Shown here: one piece after another, positions 1 through 8,232 of the stretch
How positions within the stretch are numbered: the stretch's first letter is position 1
How the letters are laid out: every line of letters begins with the position of its first letter
Assembly: GCF_000953855.2 (NCBI RefSeq)
Contig: NZ_DF970144.1
Span: 23,862 to 60,398 of the forward strand
DNA length: 36,537 bases
Direction of reading: 5' to 3'
From: Mizugakiibacter sediminis
Lineage (GTDB): Bacteria; Pseudomonadota; Gammaproteobacteria; Xanthomonadales; Rhodanobacteraceae
Program-made: the position numbers and the translations under genes
Notes under the pieces: generated by a model
The model's database searches: none
What the model was told of the DNA's origin: nothing
Seen by the model: the letters and a program-made list of their open reading frames with translations, nothing else

Positions 1-1383
1 ATGGCCGCCAGCGGCCTGCACGACCATCTCGGCGGCGGCTTCTTCCGCTACTGCGTGGATGCGGCGTGGACGATCCCGCACTTCGAGAAGATGCTGTACG
101 ACAACGCGCTGCTGCTGCCGTTGTACGCGCGCGCGGCGCACACGTGGAACGACGCGGCGATGCGCGCCGCCTGCCGCGGCATCGTCGCCTGGCTCGAGGC
201 CGACATGCGCCTCGCCGACGGCGGCTACGCCAGCGCGCGCGACGCCGACAGCGAAGGCGAGGAAGGCCGCTATTACCTGTGGCAGCGCGACGAGGCGCGC
301 GCCCTGCTCGACGACGATGCCTGGTACGCAGCGTCGCGCGTCTGGGGCCTCGACCGCCCGTCCAACTTCGAGGACCGCGCCTGGCACCTGCAGCAGGTGC
401 GCGATGTCGTGGACGTGGCGGCCGAGCTCGGCATCGACGTCCAGACCGCCCGGGCGCGCCTGCAGCGCGCGCGCCAGCGCCTGCTGAAGGCACGCGCGGC
501 GCGCACGCCGCCGCTGCGCGACGACAAGCGGCTGACCGCGTGGAACGCGCTGCTCGCCGCCGGGCTGGCGCGCGCCGCGCGCTGGCTGCCCGGGGACGGT
601 CCCGCGCTGGCGCGGATGGCGGCGGAGATTCTCGAAACCTTGCGCGCCGGCGCGTGGATCGACGGCCGCCTGTACGCCAGCCATGCCGGCGGCCGCGCCC
701 GCTTCCCCGCCTATCTCGACGACCACGCTTTCCTGCTCGACGCGCTGCTGGCGAAGCTGCAGTGCGCCTTCGCGCCGCGCGATCTCGACTGGGCGGTCGC
801 GCTGGCCGAGACCCTGCTGCGACGTTTCGAGGACCGCGAGCGCGGCGGCTTCTGGTTCACCGCGCACGACGCCGAGGCGCTGATCCAGCGTCCCAAGCCG
901 TGGACCGACGACAGCCTGCCGAGCGGCAACGCCGTCGCCGTCGACGCGCTGCTGACGCTGGGCCATTTGCTCGGCGAGACGCGCTATCTCGACGCCGCCG
1001 AACGCGCGCTGCGCGCCGCCGCCGCGCCGCTGGCGCAGTATCCCGACGCCTGCCCCACCCTGCTGCGCGCGCTGCGCCATGCGCTGGCGCCGCGCGCGCA
1101 GGTGATCGTGCGTTGCACGGAGGCGGAGGCCGAGGCGTGGCGCGCCGCGCTGCGCGCGTTCACGCCGGCGCGCGCCGACGCGTTCCTGATCGCCTCCGAC
1201 TGCGGCGATCTGCCCGGCGCGCTGGCCGAGCGCGCGCCGCGCGCGGGCGGCGTCGCCTACCTCTGCGAAGGCCCGAGCTGCCGCGCACCGCTCGATTCGC
1301 CCGACGCGCTGCGGGCAATGCTGGACGCCCGCGACGCCTCGGCCACCCGCTCGAAAGACGGCCCAGCCTTCCGCCGCGGATGA
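1..1383 (+). CDS. YyaL/DUF255-type thioredoxin-domain protein, C-terminal part (5' truncated by window)
   Basis: The 460 visible residues are the (alpha/alpha) barrel-like part of the YyaL / SPATA20 family, whose full-length members carry an N-terminal thioredoxin-like domain. The signature GGGFFRYCVD...PHFEKMLYDNA lies at residues 11-41, followed by a DDKRLTAWNALL segment near residue 174 and the typical C-terminal cysteine pair in YLCEGPSCRAPL. The family usually runs to about 650-700 residues, so roughly 200 N-terminal residues, including the thioredoxin domain, lie before base 1. The ATG at base 1 is therefore probably an internal methionine. The biochemical role of the family is not settled. 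It converges on the TPM-domain gene at 1498 across 114 bases. Confidence 0.85.
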   Translation: MAASGLHDHLGGGFFRYCVDAAWTIPHFEKMLYDNALLLPLYARAAHTWNDAAMRAACRGIVAWLEADMRLADGGYASARDADSEGEEGRYYLWQRDEARALLDDDAWYAASRVWGLDRPSNFEDRAWHLQQVRDVVDVAAELGIDVQTARARLQRARQRLLKARAARTPPLRDDKRLTAWNALLAAGLARAARWLPGDGPALARMAAEILETLRAGAWIDGRLYASHAGGRARFPAYLDDHAFLLDALLAKLQCAFAPRDLDWAVALAETLLRRFEDRERGGFWFTAHDAEALIQRPKPWTDDSLPSGNAVAVDALLTLGHLLGETRYLDAAERALRAAAAPLAQYPDACPTLLRALRHALAPRAQVIVRCTEAEAEAWRAALRAFTPARADAFLIASDCGDLPGALAERAPRAGGVAYLCEGPSCRAPLDSPDALRAMLDARDASATRSKDGPAFRRG

Positions 1384-1497
1384 ACGCGGAAAGCGCCGGA
1401 TGGAGCCGTTCTCGATCCGCGCCCATCCGCGCAAGTCCGCGTCCAGGATTTCCGCCCGGCCCGTGCGGCGGAAGCGCCGCTGCGCGGCGATTCCGCG

Positions 1498-1992
1498 CTA
1501 CAGCACCACCGGGCGATCGGGCAGTTCGTCGGCGGCGCCGTGCGGGCGCGGCGGCAGATGGGCGGCCAGCAGCGCGTGGGTGGCGGCGATGCCGGCCTGC
1601 GCGCCGCCGATCCAGTCGCCGGCGGCGAAACGCTCGCGCATCGTCGCGCACACCGCGTTCCAGGCCACCGCCGGCACATGCCGCGCGACGCCGCGGTCGG
1701 CGACGATCTCGATCGCGCGGTCGGCGAGCAGCAGATAGAGCAGCACGCCGGTGCGGTGTTCGGTGTCCCACACGCGCAGTTGCGCGAACACCTCTTCGGC
1801 GCGCTGGCGCGGCGTGCGGCCCTCGAACAGTTCCGGCAGGGGCAACCGCGCCTCCAGCGCGAAGCACACCTCGCCGCCGTGGCGTGCCTCGCCCTCGGCG
1901 ATCGCAGTCTGGATCGCGTCCATCGCCGCCGGCGGGAAGCGCCGCCGCGCGGGCATCGCGAACACGTGGCGCCACAGGCGCGAGGGCCGCAT
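1498..1992 (-). CDS. TPM-domain protein (TLP18.3/Psb32/MOLO-1 type), short form
   Basis: This 164-residue protein has the pattern of a TPM (TLP18.3/Psb32/MOLO-1) domain: ISxxE-like helix (AIQTAIAEGEARHGGEV), a strand with HRTGVLLYLLLADRAIEIVADRG near residues 79-101, and a WNAVCATMRERFAAGDW helix near 111-127. It has no obvious signal peptide and lacks the Gly-rich tail of its neighbour. Its ATG shares one base with the stop of the preceding TPM gene (TGATG), which supports this start and implies translational coupling in a lemA-TPM-TPM operon. Function is unknown; the family is linked to membrane and envelope maintenance. Confidence 0.8.
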   Translation of the reverse strand: MRPSRLWRHVFAMPARRRFPPAAMDAIQTAIAEGEARHGGEVCFALEARLPLPELFEGRTPRQRAEEVFAQLRVWDTEHRTGVLLYLLLADRAIEIVADRGVARHVPAVAWNAVCATMRERFAAGDWIGGAQAGIAATHALLAAHLPPRPHGAADELPDRPVVL

Positions 1993-2894
1993 CACCAGCT
2001 CCCCGAGGCGCCGCCGCCACCGGTCATGCCGCCGCCGCCGGAAAATCCGCCGCCGCCGAAGCCGCCGCCGCGTCCGCCCCAACCGCCGCCGCCGAAACCG
2101 CCCGGCCAGCCGCCGCCCCAGCCGCCGCGGCGCGCGAAGATGCCGCCGGTGGCGACCGGCAGCAAGCCGACCAGCAGGCCGATGGCGAAGCCCGCCAACG
2201 CGAAGCCCCAGCGGCCGCCGCTGAAGAACAGGCTGGCCGCGGCGTTCAGCAGGCCGGTGCCGAGCGCACGGCCGGGCGCGCGCATGCGCCGGAACGGCGT
2301 GCGCAGGAACAGCGCCAACGCAAAGGCGAAGAACAGCAGCGGCAACCAGGCGGCGCCCGGCGGCGTCGGCGGGCGCCCTTCCAGCGGCGGCGGCAGCGGT
2401 TCGCCGTCGATCAGCTTGGTGAGCGCGTCCACCGCGTCGCTGATGCCGCCGTAGTAGTCGCCCTGGCGGAAGCGCGGCGCGATGTATTCGCGGATGATGC
2501 GCGCGGCGGCGGCGTCGGGTATCGCGCCTTCGAGGCCGTAGGCCACCTCGATGCGCACGCGGCGGTCGTCCTTGGCGACGATCAGCAGCGCGCCGTCGTC
2601 GATGTTCTTGCGTCCCAGCTTCCACTGGTCGAACACACGCACCGCGTAATCCTCGATGGTGTCCGGCTGCGTGCTCGGCACGATCAGCACGGCGAGCTGC
2701 GCGCCCTTGCGCTGCTCCAGCGCGGCGAGGCGCCGTTCGAGATCCTGCGCCTGGCCGGCGGTGAGCGTGCCGGTGGTGTCGGTGACGCGCGTCTGCAGCG
2801 GCGGGATCGCCGGCTCGTCCCCCGCGCGCGCGGCGCCCGCCGCGAGCAGCGCGGCGGCGAGCAGCGCCAGCAGCGAGCGCAGCGGGCGGCGCAT
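1992..2894 (-). CDS. YgcG-like TPM-domain membrane protein with Gly-rich C-terminus
   Basis: The 300-residue product begins with a signal peptide (MRRPLRSLLALLAAALLAAG, likely cut after ARA at residues 22-24). A TPM domain follows, with VTDTTGTLTAGQAQDLERRL near residues 37-56, QLAVLIVPST near 66-75, DGALLIVAKDDRRVRIEVAYGLEG near 100-123 and FRQGDYYGGI near 142-151. One or two transmembrane segments lie near residues 182-240, and the tail is almost pure Gly/Trp/Phe, as in YgcG proteins. Family members are usually encoded beside lemA, as here (6-base gap). The precise role is unknown; an envelope location is inferred from the signal peptide and membrane segments. Confidence 0.9.
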   Translation of the reverse strand: MRRPLRSLLALLAAALLAAGAARAGDEPAIPPLQTRVTDTTGTLTAGQAQDLERRLAALEQRKGAQLAVLIVPSTQPDTIEDYAVRVFDQWKLGRKNIDDGALLIVAKDDRRVRIEVAYGLEGAIPDAAAARIIREYIAPRFRQGDYYGGISDAVDALTKLIDGEPLPPPLEGRPPTPPGAAWLPLLFFAFALALFLRTPFRRMRAPGRALGTGLLNAAASLFFSGGRWGFALAGFAIGLLVGLLPVATGGIFARRGGWGGGWPGGFGGGGWGGRGGGFGGGGFSGGGGMTGGGGASGSW

Positions 2895-2900
2895 CGCGGT

Positions 2901-3518
2901 TCAGCGCGAGCCGGCCGACGCCGGCTGCGGCTGCGAGAAATCGACGGTCGGCGCCGTCGAGATCGTCTTCTCGTTCTCCACCGTGAAGTTCGGCCTGACC
3001 TTGTAGCCGAAGATTTTGGCGGTGATCACCGTCGGGAACTGACGGATCAGCGCGTTGTAGTCCTGCACCGCCTTGACGTAGCGGTTGCGCGCCACGGCGA
3101 TGCGGTTCTCGGTGCCCTCGAGCTGCGCCTGCAGGTTCTGGAACAGGCCGTCGGCCTTGAGGTTGGGATAGTTCTCGCTGACCGCCATCAGCCGCGTCAG
3201 CGCGCTGGACAGCTCGCCCTGCGCCTGCTGGAACGCGGCCAGCGCCTTGGGGTCCTCGGCCAGCGCCGGGGTGATCTGGATGCTGCCGACCTTGGCGCGC
3301 GCGTTGGTCACCTCGGTCAGCACGCGCTCCTCGTGGCTGGCGTAGCCCTTCACCGTGGCGACCAGATTCGGCACCAGGTCGGCGCGGCGCTGGTACTGGT
3401 TCAGCACTTCCGACCAGGCGGCCTTGACCTGCTCGTCGGCGCGCTGGATGGCGTTGTAGCCGCAGCCGGAGAGCAGGACGACGAGGACGACGAGCAGCAG
3501 CGAGCGTGCGTGGCGCAT
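2901..3518 (-). CDS. lemA: LemA family lipoprotein
   Basis: The product has 205 residues. The N-terminus is a lipoprotein signal with lipobox LLSGC (Cys19 from the chosen start), followed by the LemA helical domain: YNAIQRADEQVKAAWSEV, RRADLVPNLVATVKGYASHE near residues 43-62, and YNALIRQFPTVITAKIFGYK near 164-183. An upstream in-frame ATG at 3572 would put 18 unlikely residues before the signal. The ATG at 3518 is preceded by GGGAGG at 7 bases and gives the lipobox its normal position. It is the first gene of the lemA-TPM-TPM group. LemA proteins are membrane-anchored coiled helical proteins of uncertain function. Confidence 0.92.
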   Translation of the reverse strand: MRHARSLLLVVLVVLLSGCGYNAIQRADEQVKAAWSEVLNQYQRRADLVPNLVATVKGYASHEERVLTEVTNARAKVGSIQITPALAEDPKALAAFQQAQGELSSALTRLMAVSENYPNLKADGLFQNLQAQLEGTENRIAVARNRYVKAVQDYNALIRQFPTVITAKIFGYKVRPNFTVENEKTISTAPTVDFSQPQPASAGSR

Positions 3519-3545
3519 GGCGGACCCTCCCGTGTCGGCGCCACG

Positions 3546-3574
3546 ATTGCAGCATGCGCGCAGCACCGCCACAA
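3546..3574 (-). promoter_or_regulatory. Candidate sigma-70 promoter for lemA
   Basis: Reading the minus strand, TTGTGG (3574-3569) and TGCAAT (3551-3546) are separated by exactly 17 bases. Predicted initiation would fall about 20 bases before the lemA ATG, leaving room for the GGGAGG ribosome site. Matches are 3/6 and 4/6 to consensus, so the geometry is better than the boxes. Confidence 0.3.
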
Positions 3575-3613
3575 GCGCCGGACGGCGGTTCGAGGCAAAG
3601 CCGGTGTTGCGGG

Positions 3614-3643
3614 GCGGCGTTTCGCGCCCCTGCGAAACGCCGC
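3614..3643 (-). terminator. Strong 12-bp hairpin downstream of dgkA
   Basis: GCGGCGTTTCGC and its exact complement GCGAAACGCCGC flank a 6-base loop, 18 bases beyond the dgkA stop. There is no T tract on either strand, so it may act as an mRNA 3' end stabiliser or a Rho-assisted end rather than a classical intrinsic terminator. Confidence 0.45.
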
Positions 3644-3660
3644 GCGGGTCTCCGACCGCG

Positions 3661-4035
3661 TCAGCCCAGCAGGCGTCCGCCGAGGATCAGGCCCCAGGTC
3701 AGCAGCACCAGCAGCATCAGCAGGAACACCGCCGCCGAGCCCATGTCCTTGGCGCGGCCGGCCAGCTCGTGGAATTCCGGGCTGACCTTGTCGACCACGG
3801 CCTCGACCGCGGAATTGAGCAGTTCCGCGGACAGCACCAGCACCGGCGTCAGCACCAGCAGCACCTTCTCGACCGGGCCGTGGCCGAGCCACAGCCCCAG
3901 CGGCAGCAGCACCACGCACAGGTACAGCTCGAGGCGGAACGAGGCCTCCACGCGGTAGGCCGCGCGCAGGCCCTTCAGCGACCAGATCAGCGCGTTCCAG
4001 ATCTGGCGCGGGCCGCGCGGTTCGGTGCTGGCCAT
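3661..4035 (-). CDS. dgkA: Diacylglycerol kinase (prokaryotic DgkA)
   Basis: The 124-residue protein matches the small trimeric integral membrane kinase that phosphorylates diacylglycerol to phosphatidate in the inner membrane, recycling lipid released by glucan or phosphoethanolamine transfer. Three transmembrane segments are visible (about residues 36-52, 57-73 and 99-121). The family signature ELLNSAVEAVVDKVSPEFHE is at residues 71-90 and contains the catalytic Glu (Glu78), followed by LAGRAKDMGSAAV. An N-terminal amphipathic helix (IWNALIWSLKGLRAAYRVE) is also typical. The gene starts 22 bases after the gcvPB stop and is probably co-transcribed with it. Confidence 0.95.
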   Translation of the reverse strand: MASTEPRGPRQIWNALIWSLKGLRAAYRVEASFRLELYLCVVLLPLGLWLGHGPVEKVLLVLTPVLVLSAELLNSAVEAVVDKVSPEFHELAGRAKDMGSAAVFLLMLLVLLTWGLILGGRLLG

Positions 4036-4057
4036 GGGCGCCCCCTCGCCCGCCGGC

Positions 4058-5542
4058 TCAGGCCGCGCGCATGGCGCCGCCCGCCGCGGCGGGCTCGCGC
4101 CAGGCGATGTCCAGCTCCTTGGCCGCCTTGACGTCGTCCAGCCGGCGCACCGGCGTGGTGCGCGGCGCGTCCTTCAGCGCCTGCGGGTCCTCGGCCGCCT
4201 GCTTCAGCAGGTCGGCCATCACCTCGACGAACGCGTCCAGCGTTTCCTTGCTCTCGGTCTCGGTCGGCTCGATCAGCAGGCACTCCGGCACCAGCAGCGG
4301 GAAGTAGTTGGTCGGCGCGTGGATGCCGTGGTCGAGCAGCGCCTTGGAGAAGTCCAGCGCGGTGACGCCGCTCTGCTTCTTCTGCGGCGCCACGGTGACG
4401 ATGAACTCGTGGCTGGCGCGGCGCTCCGGGTAGGCCAGGGTGAAGCCCTTCTCCGCCAGGCGCTTGGCCAGGTAGTTGGCGTTGAGCGTGGCGTACTCGG
4501 CGACGCGCACCATGCCCTCGCGGCCGAGCATGCGCGCGTACACGTAGGCGCGCAGCAGCACGCCGGCGTTGCCGGCGAAGCTGGTCAGGCGTCCGATCGA
4601 CAGCGGGCGGTCCTTCTTGCGCACCCAGCCGTAGCGGCCATCCTCGCGCTTCTCCACCATCGGAATCGGCAGGAACGGCTTCAGGCGCTCGGACACGCCG
4701 ACCGCGCCCGCGCCCGGACCGCCGCCGCCGTGCGGCGTCGAGAAGGTCTTGTGCAGGTTCATGTGGATGGCGTCGAAGCCCATGTCGCCCGGACGCACCT
4801 TGCCGAGGATGGCGTTGAGGTTGGCGCCGTCGTAGTACAGCAGGCCGCCGGCGGCGTGCACCAGGCCGGCGATCTCCTTGATGCGGCGCTCGAACACGCC
4901 GATCGTGGAAGGATTGGTCAGCATGATGCCGGCGGTGTTCGGGCCGAGCACCTTCTTCAGCGCCTCGATGTCGATGTCGCCGTCGTCCTTGGTCGGGATC
5001 TCCCGCACCGTGCAGCCGCACATCGAGGCGGTGGCCGGGTTGGTGCCGTGCGCGGCGTCGGGCACGATGATCTCGTTGCGCGCGCTGTCGCCGCGATGGC
5101 GGTGGTAGGCCATGATCATCGCCACGCCGGCCAGTTCGCCCTGCGCGCCGGCCAGCGGCGCCAGCGACACGCCGCCCTTCATGCCGGTGACGTCGGCCAG
5201 CATCTCCTGCAGTTCGTACATGCAGGCCAGGAAGCCCTGGCTCAGCGATTCCGGCGCGTACGGATGGCGCGACAGGAAGCCGTCCAGCATCGCCAGCGTA
5301 TGGCAGGCGCGCGGGTTGTACTTCATCGTGCACGAGCCCAGCGGATAGAAGTTCGTGTCGATCGAGAAGTTCTTGCGCGACAGGTTGGTGTAGTGGCGCA
5401 GCGCCTGCAGTTCGGACACTTCCGGCAGGCCGAGCGCGCTCTTGCGGCGGAACTGCTCGGGAAGGTCGGCGGGAACGGCGGTGTCGGCGGGAAGCTGGGC
5501 GGCCGCGATGCGGCCGGGCTGCGAAAGCTCGAAGATCAGCAT
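4058..5542 (-). CDS. gcvPB: Glycine dehydrogenase (decarboxylating) subunit 2, P-protein beta
   Basis: This PLP enzyme subunit of the glycine cleavage system decarboxylates glycine and passes the aminomethyl group to lipoyl-H protein. The 494-residue length fits the two-subunit (GcvPA/GcvPB) form rather than the ~950-residue fused P-protein. Visible signatures are [13 protein letters not shown] near residues 66-77, [13 protein letters not shown] near 164-176 and the PLP lysine in [16 protein letters not shown] (Lys265). Upstream in-frame codons extend far beyond, but the chosen ATG gives [11 protein letters not shown], a normal start. No gcvPA, gcvH or gcvT lies in the window. dgkA follows directly. 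Confidence 0.93.
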   Translation of the reverse strand: MLIFELSQPGRIAAAQLPADTAVPADLPEQFRRKSALGLPEVSELQALRHYTNLSRKNFSIDTNFYPLGSCTMKYNPRACHTLAMLDGFLSRHPYAPESLSQGFLACMYELQEMLADVTGMKGGVSLAPLAGAQGELAGVAMIMAYHRHRGDSARNEIIVPDAAHGTNPATASMCGCTVREIPTKDDGDIDIEALKKVLGPNTAGIMLTNPSTIGVFERRIKEIAGLVHAAGGLLYYDGANLNAILGKVRPGDMGFDAIHMNLHKTFSTPHGGGGPGAGAVGVSERLKPFLPIPMVEKREDGRYGWVRKKDRPLSIGRLTSFAGNAGVLLRAYVYARMLGREGMVRVAEYATLNANYLAKRLAEKGFTLAYPERRASHEFIVTVAPQKKQSGVTALDFSKALLDHGIHAPTNYFPLLVPECLLIEPTETESKETLDAFVEVMADLLKQAAEDPQALKDAPRTTPVRRLDDVKAAKELDIAWREPAAAGGAMRAA

Positions 5543-5762
5543 GACGGTGCCGGCGGGACGGGGCAAAAGGACGGCGTATGATGCCACAAGACGCCGCCCG
5601 CGGCCCGGGCCGCGGCATGCCGAAGAGCGCGGCCGGACCGGCGCACGCGGCCATCCGCGCAGCGCTGCGGCAGGGCCGATTCGACCAATGGCTAAGCCGT
5701 CCGGCATTGACCCCCGTGGCGCACGGGGCGAATCTTCCACGGTCGATCCGGGGAGGATGGCC

Positions 5763-7826
5763 ATGGGCAACGTCGTCGGCAAGTTCGGCTGGGCGGTGTT
5801 CGCGATCTTCGGGGCGTTCTGCCTCGGCACGGTCGCCCTGCACCGCGGCGAGACCATCAACGCCACCTGGCTGGTGGCCGCGGCGATCGCGACCTTCGTG
5901 ATCGGCTACCGCTTCTACAGCCGCTTCATCGCCGAGCGCGTGCTGCGGCTCGACGCCACGCGCGCCACGCCGGCGCACCTGCGCAACGACGGCCTGGACT
6001 ACGTACCCACCGACAAGTGGGTGCTGTACGGCCACCACTTCGCCGCGATCGCCGGCGCCGGCCCGCTGGTCGGCCCGGTGCTGGCCGCGCAGATGGGCTA
6101 CCTGCCGAGCACGCTGTGGATCCTGTTCGGCGTGGTGTTCGCCGGCGCGGTGCAGGACTTCATGATCCTCGGCCTCTCCATCCGTCGCGACGGCAAGTCG
6201 CTGGGCGACATGGTGCGCATGGAGATGGGCTCCGCCTCCGGCGTGGTGGCGATGATCGGCGTGCTGATGATCATGATGATCATCCTGGCGGTGCTGGCGC
6301 TGGTGGTGGTCAAGGCGCTGACGCACAGTCCATGGGGCACCTTCACCGTCGCCATGACCATCCCGATCGCGCTGCTGATGGGCATCTACCTGCGCTGGCT
6401 GCGCCCGGGCAAGGTGCTGGAGGTGTCGGTGATCGGCTTCGTGCTGCTGCTGCTGTCGGTGTGGATCGGCGGCAAGGTGGCGGCCGACCCGTCGTGGGCG
6501 CCGCTGTTCGACTACGACGGCCGCGCGCTGGCCTGGATGCTGATCGCCTACGGCTTCTGCGCCTCGGTGCTGCCGGTGTGGCTGCTGCTGGCGCCGCGCG
6601 ACTACCTCAGCACCTTCCTCAAGATCGGCACCATCCTGCTGCTGGCGGCGGCGATCTTCCTCGCCGCGCCGATGCTGCAGATGCCCGCCATCACCCGCTT
6701 CATCGACGGCAGCGGCCCGGTGTTCGCCGGCAACCTGTTCCCGTTCCTGTTCATCACCATCGCCTGCGGCGCGGTGTCGGGCTGGCATTCGCTGATCTCC
6801 TCCGGCACCACGCCGAAGATGCTCGCCAACGAGCGCGAGGCGCGCATGATCGGCTACGGCGGCATGCTGATGGAGGCGTTCGTCGCCATCATGGCGCTGA
6901 TCGCCGCCAGCATCCTGCAGCCGGGCGTGTACTTCGCGATGAACTCGCCGGCCGCGGCGATCGGCGGCACCGTGCAGGAGGCGGCGGCGACGATCAGCCA
7001 GTGGGGCTTCGTGGTCACGCCGGACGTGCTGACGCAGACCGCCCGCGAGATCGGCGAGAACACCATCCTGCACCGCGCCGGCGGCGCGCCGACGCTGGCG
7101 GTCGGCATGGCGCAGCTGCTGCACGGCATCCTCGGCGGCGAAGGCATGATGGCGTTCTGGTACCACTACGCCATCCTGTTCGAGGCGCTGTTCATCCTCA
7201 CCACCGTCGACGCCGGCACGCGCGTCGGCCGCTTCATGATCCAGGAGCTGGCCGGCCTGGCCTACCCGCCGCTGAAGAAGACGGAGTCGTGGGGCGCCAA
7301 CGTGATCGCCACGGTGGCCTGCGTGGCGGCGTGGGGCTATTTCCTCTACCAGGGCGTGGTCGACCCGTTCGGCGGCATCAACACGCTGTGGCCGCTGTTC
7401 GGCATCGCCAACCAGATGCTGGCGGCGATCGCGCTGACGCTGTGCTGCGTGATCGTGGTCAAGCTCAAGCGCGAGCGTTACCTGTGGGTGCCCGCGGTGC
7501 CGGCGCTGTGGCTGATCGTCTGCACACTGACCGCCGGCTGGCAGAAGCTGTTCCACGACGACCCGAAGATCAGCTTCCTCGCCAGCGCGCGCAAGTTCGC
7601 CGCCGGCCTCGCCGAGGGCAAGGTGCTGGCGCCGGCGAAGTCGCTGGAGGAGATGCAGCGCATCATCGCCAACAACTACGTCGACGCCACCCTGTGCGGG
7701 CTGTTCATGCTGCTGGTGGTGGCCACCGCGCTGTTCGGCGTGCGCACCATCCTGGCCGCGCGGCGCAGCGCGCAGCCGACCGCGCACGAGGAGCCTTACG
7801 TGGCGATGGCGACGATGGCGCGCTGA
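5763..7826 (+). CDS. cstA: CstA-family pyruvate/peptide transporter
   Basis: The 687-residue polytopic inner-membrane protein matches carbon starvation protein A (about 700 residues in E. coli), implicated in uptake of pyruvate and peptides under nutrient limitation. Roughly 16-18 hydrophobic segments are visible. Conserved stretches include [41 protein letters not shown], and [20 protein letters not shown]. Two ATG codons lie six bases apart at 5757 and 5763. GGGGAGG ends immediately before the first and six bases before the second, so I chose 5763. It is transcribed divergently from gcvPB across 220 bases and is followed by its usual small partner ybdD. Confidence 0.95.
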   Translation: MGNVVGKFGWAVFAIFGAFCLGTVALHRGETINATWLVAAAIATFVIGYRFYSRFIAERVLRLDATRATPAHLRNDGLDYVPTDKWVLYGHHFAAIAGAGPLVGPVLAAQMGYLPSTLWILFGVVFAGAVQDFMILGLSIRRDGKSLGDMVRMEMGSASGVVAMIGVLMIMMIILAVLALVVVKALTHSPWGTFTVAMTIPIALLMGIYLRWLRPGKVLEVSVIGFVLLLLSVWIGGKVAADPSWAPLFDYDGRALAWMLIAYGFCASVLPVWLLLAPRDYLSTFLKIGTILLLAAAIFLAAPMLQMPAITRFIDGSGPVFAGNLFPFLFITIACGAVSGWHSLISSGTTPKMLANEREARMIGYGGMLMEAFVAIMALIAASILQPGVYFAMNSPAAAIGGTVQEAAATISQWGFVVTPDVLTQTAREIGENTILHRAGGAPTLAVGMAQLLHGILGGEGMMAFWYHYAILFEALFILTTVDAGTRVGRFMIQELAGLAYPPLKKTESWGANVIATVACVAAWGYFLYQGVVDPFGGINTLWPLFGIANQMLAAIALTLCCVIVVKLKRERYLWVPAVPALWLIVCTLTAGWQKLFHDDPKISFLASARKFAAGLAEGKVLAPAKSLEEMQRIIANNYVDATLCGLFMLLVVATALFGVRTILAARRSAQPTAHEEPYVAMATMAR

Positions 7827-7855
7827 CGCGAGACGGGATAGGCGCGCGAAGACGC

Positions 7856-7877
7856 CATTCCCGCGCAGGCGGGAAAC
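7856..7877. repeat. REP-like stem-loop between cstA and ybdD
   Basis: TTCCCGC (7858-7864), loop GCAG and GCGGGAA (7869-7875) form a perfect 7-bp hairpin within CATTCCCGCGCAGGCGGGAA. This closely resembles a dispersed extragenic palindrome common in xanthomonads and pseudomonads. Lying inside a two-gene transcript, it could protect the cstA mRNA from 3' decay. Confidence 0.55.
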
Positions 7878-7909
7878 CCTTTCCGGCCGAGCGTCGAGGG
7901 ACTGCGGAC

Positions 7910-8110
7910 ATGACGACGACAACGCCCTGGCGAAAGATCTGGCGCAAGGCGGTGCAGATGGGCCGCCTGATCGTCGGCGTGCCCGATTACGACACCTACG
8001 TCGAGCACATGCGCCGCGTCCATCCCGAGCGGCCGGTGATGAGTTACGAGGCGTTCTTCGCCGAGCGCCTCGAGGCGCGCTACCGCGGCGGCGGCGGGCG
8101 CTGCTGCTGA
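7910..8110 (+). CDS. ybdD: YbdD/YjiX family (DUF466) small protein
   Basis: The 66-residue protein carries the whole DUF466 pattern: [24 protein letters not shown] near residues 10-33, [21 protein letters not shown] near 38-58, and the Gly-rich GGGGRCC end with two terminal cysteines. Members are encoded immediately after cstA or btsT genes and are thought to act with the transporter. It starts 83 bases after cstA, with GAGG about ten bases before the ATG, and the gap holds a REP-like hairpin. It converges on the S9 peptidase at 8233. Confidence 0.93.
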   Translation: MTTTTPWRKIWRKAVQMGRLIVGVPDYDTYVEHMRRVHPERPVMSYEAFFAERLEARYRGGGGRCC

Positions 8111-8131
8111 ACCGCCGCGGGCCGCCGCGGC

Positions 8132-8152
8132 GGAACCGGTCTGGCCGGTTCC
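8132..8152. terminator. Bidirectional hairpin between ybdD and the S9 peptidase gene
   Basis: GGAACCGG, five-base loop TCTGG and CCGGTTCC form a perfect 8-bp stem 21 bases after the ybdD stop, in the convergent gap 8111-8232. No T run follows on either strand, so a transcription-end role is inferred from position only. Confidence 0.35.
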
Positions 8153-8232
8153 ACCCTACCCCGACGCATCGGCCGCGGGCGGAAGCCGCGACGCGCTTCC
8201 GCCGAAACCGCGCCGCGGTTGCAGCCGACGGC

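Noticed and set aside
66-3785. 1239-codon plus-strand open frame, and other very long frames such as 3987-7922 (minus) and 8278-10332 (plus)
   Set aside because: They run antisense or out of frame to recognisable genes, have Arg/Ala/Gly-rich low-complexity translations and no family motifs; long stop-free shadows are expected at this GC content.
5707-5736. Sigma-70 promoter for cstA (TTGACC ... AATCTT)
   Set aside because: The -35 is good, but spacing is 18 and the -10 matches only 3 of 6 positions; not strong enough to list.
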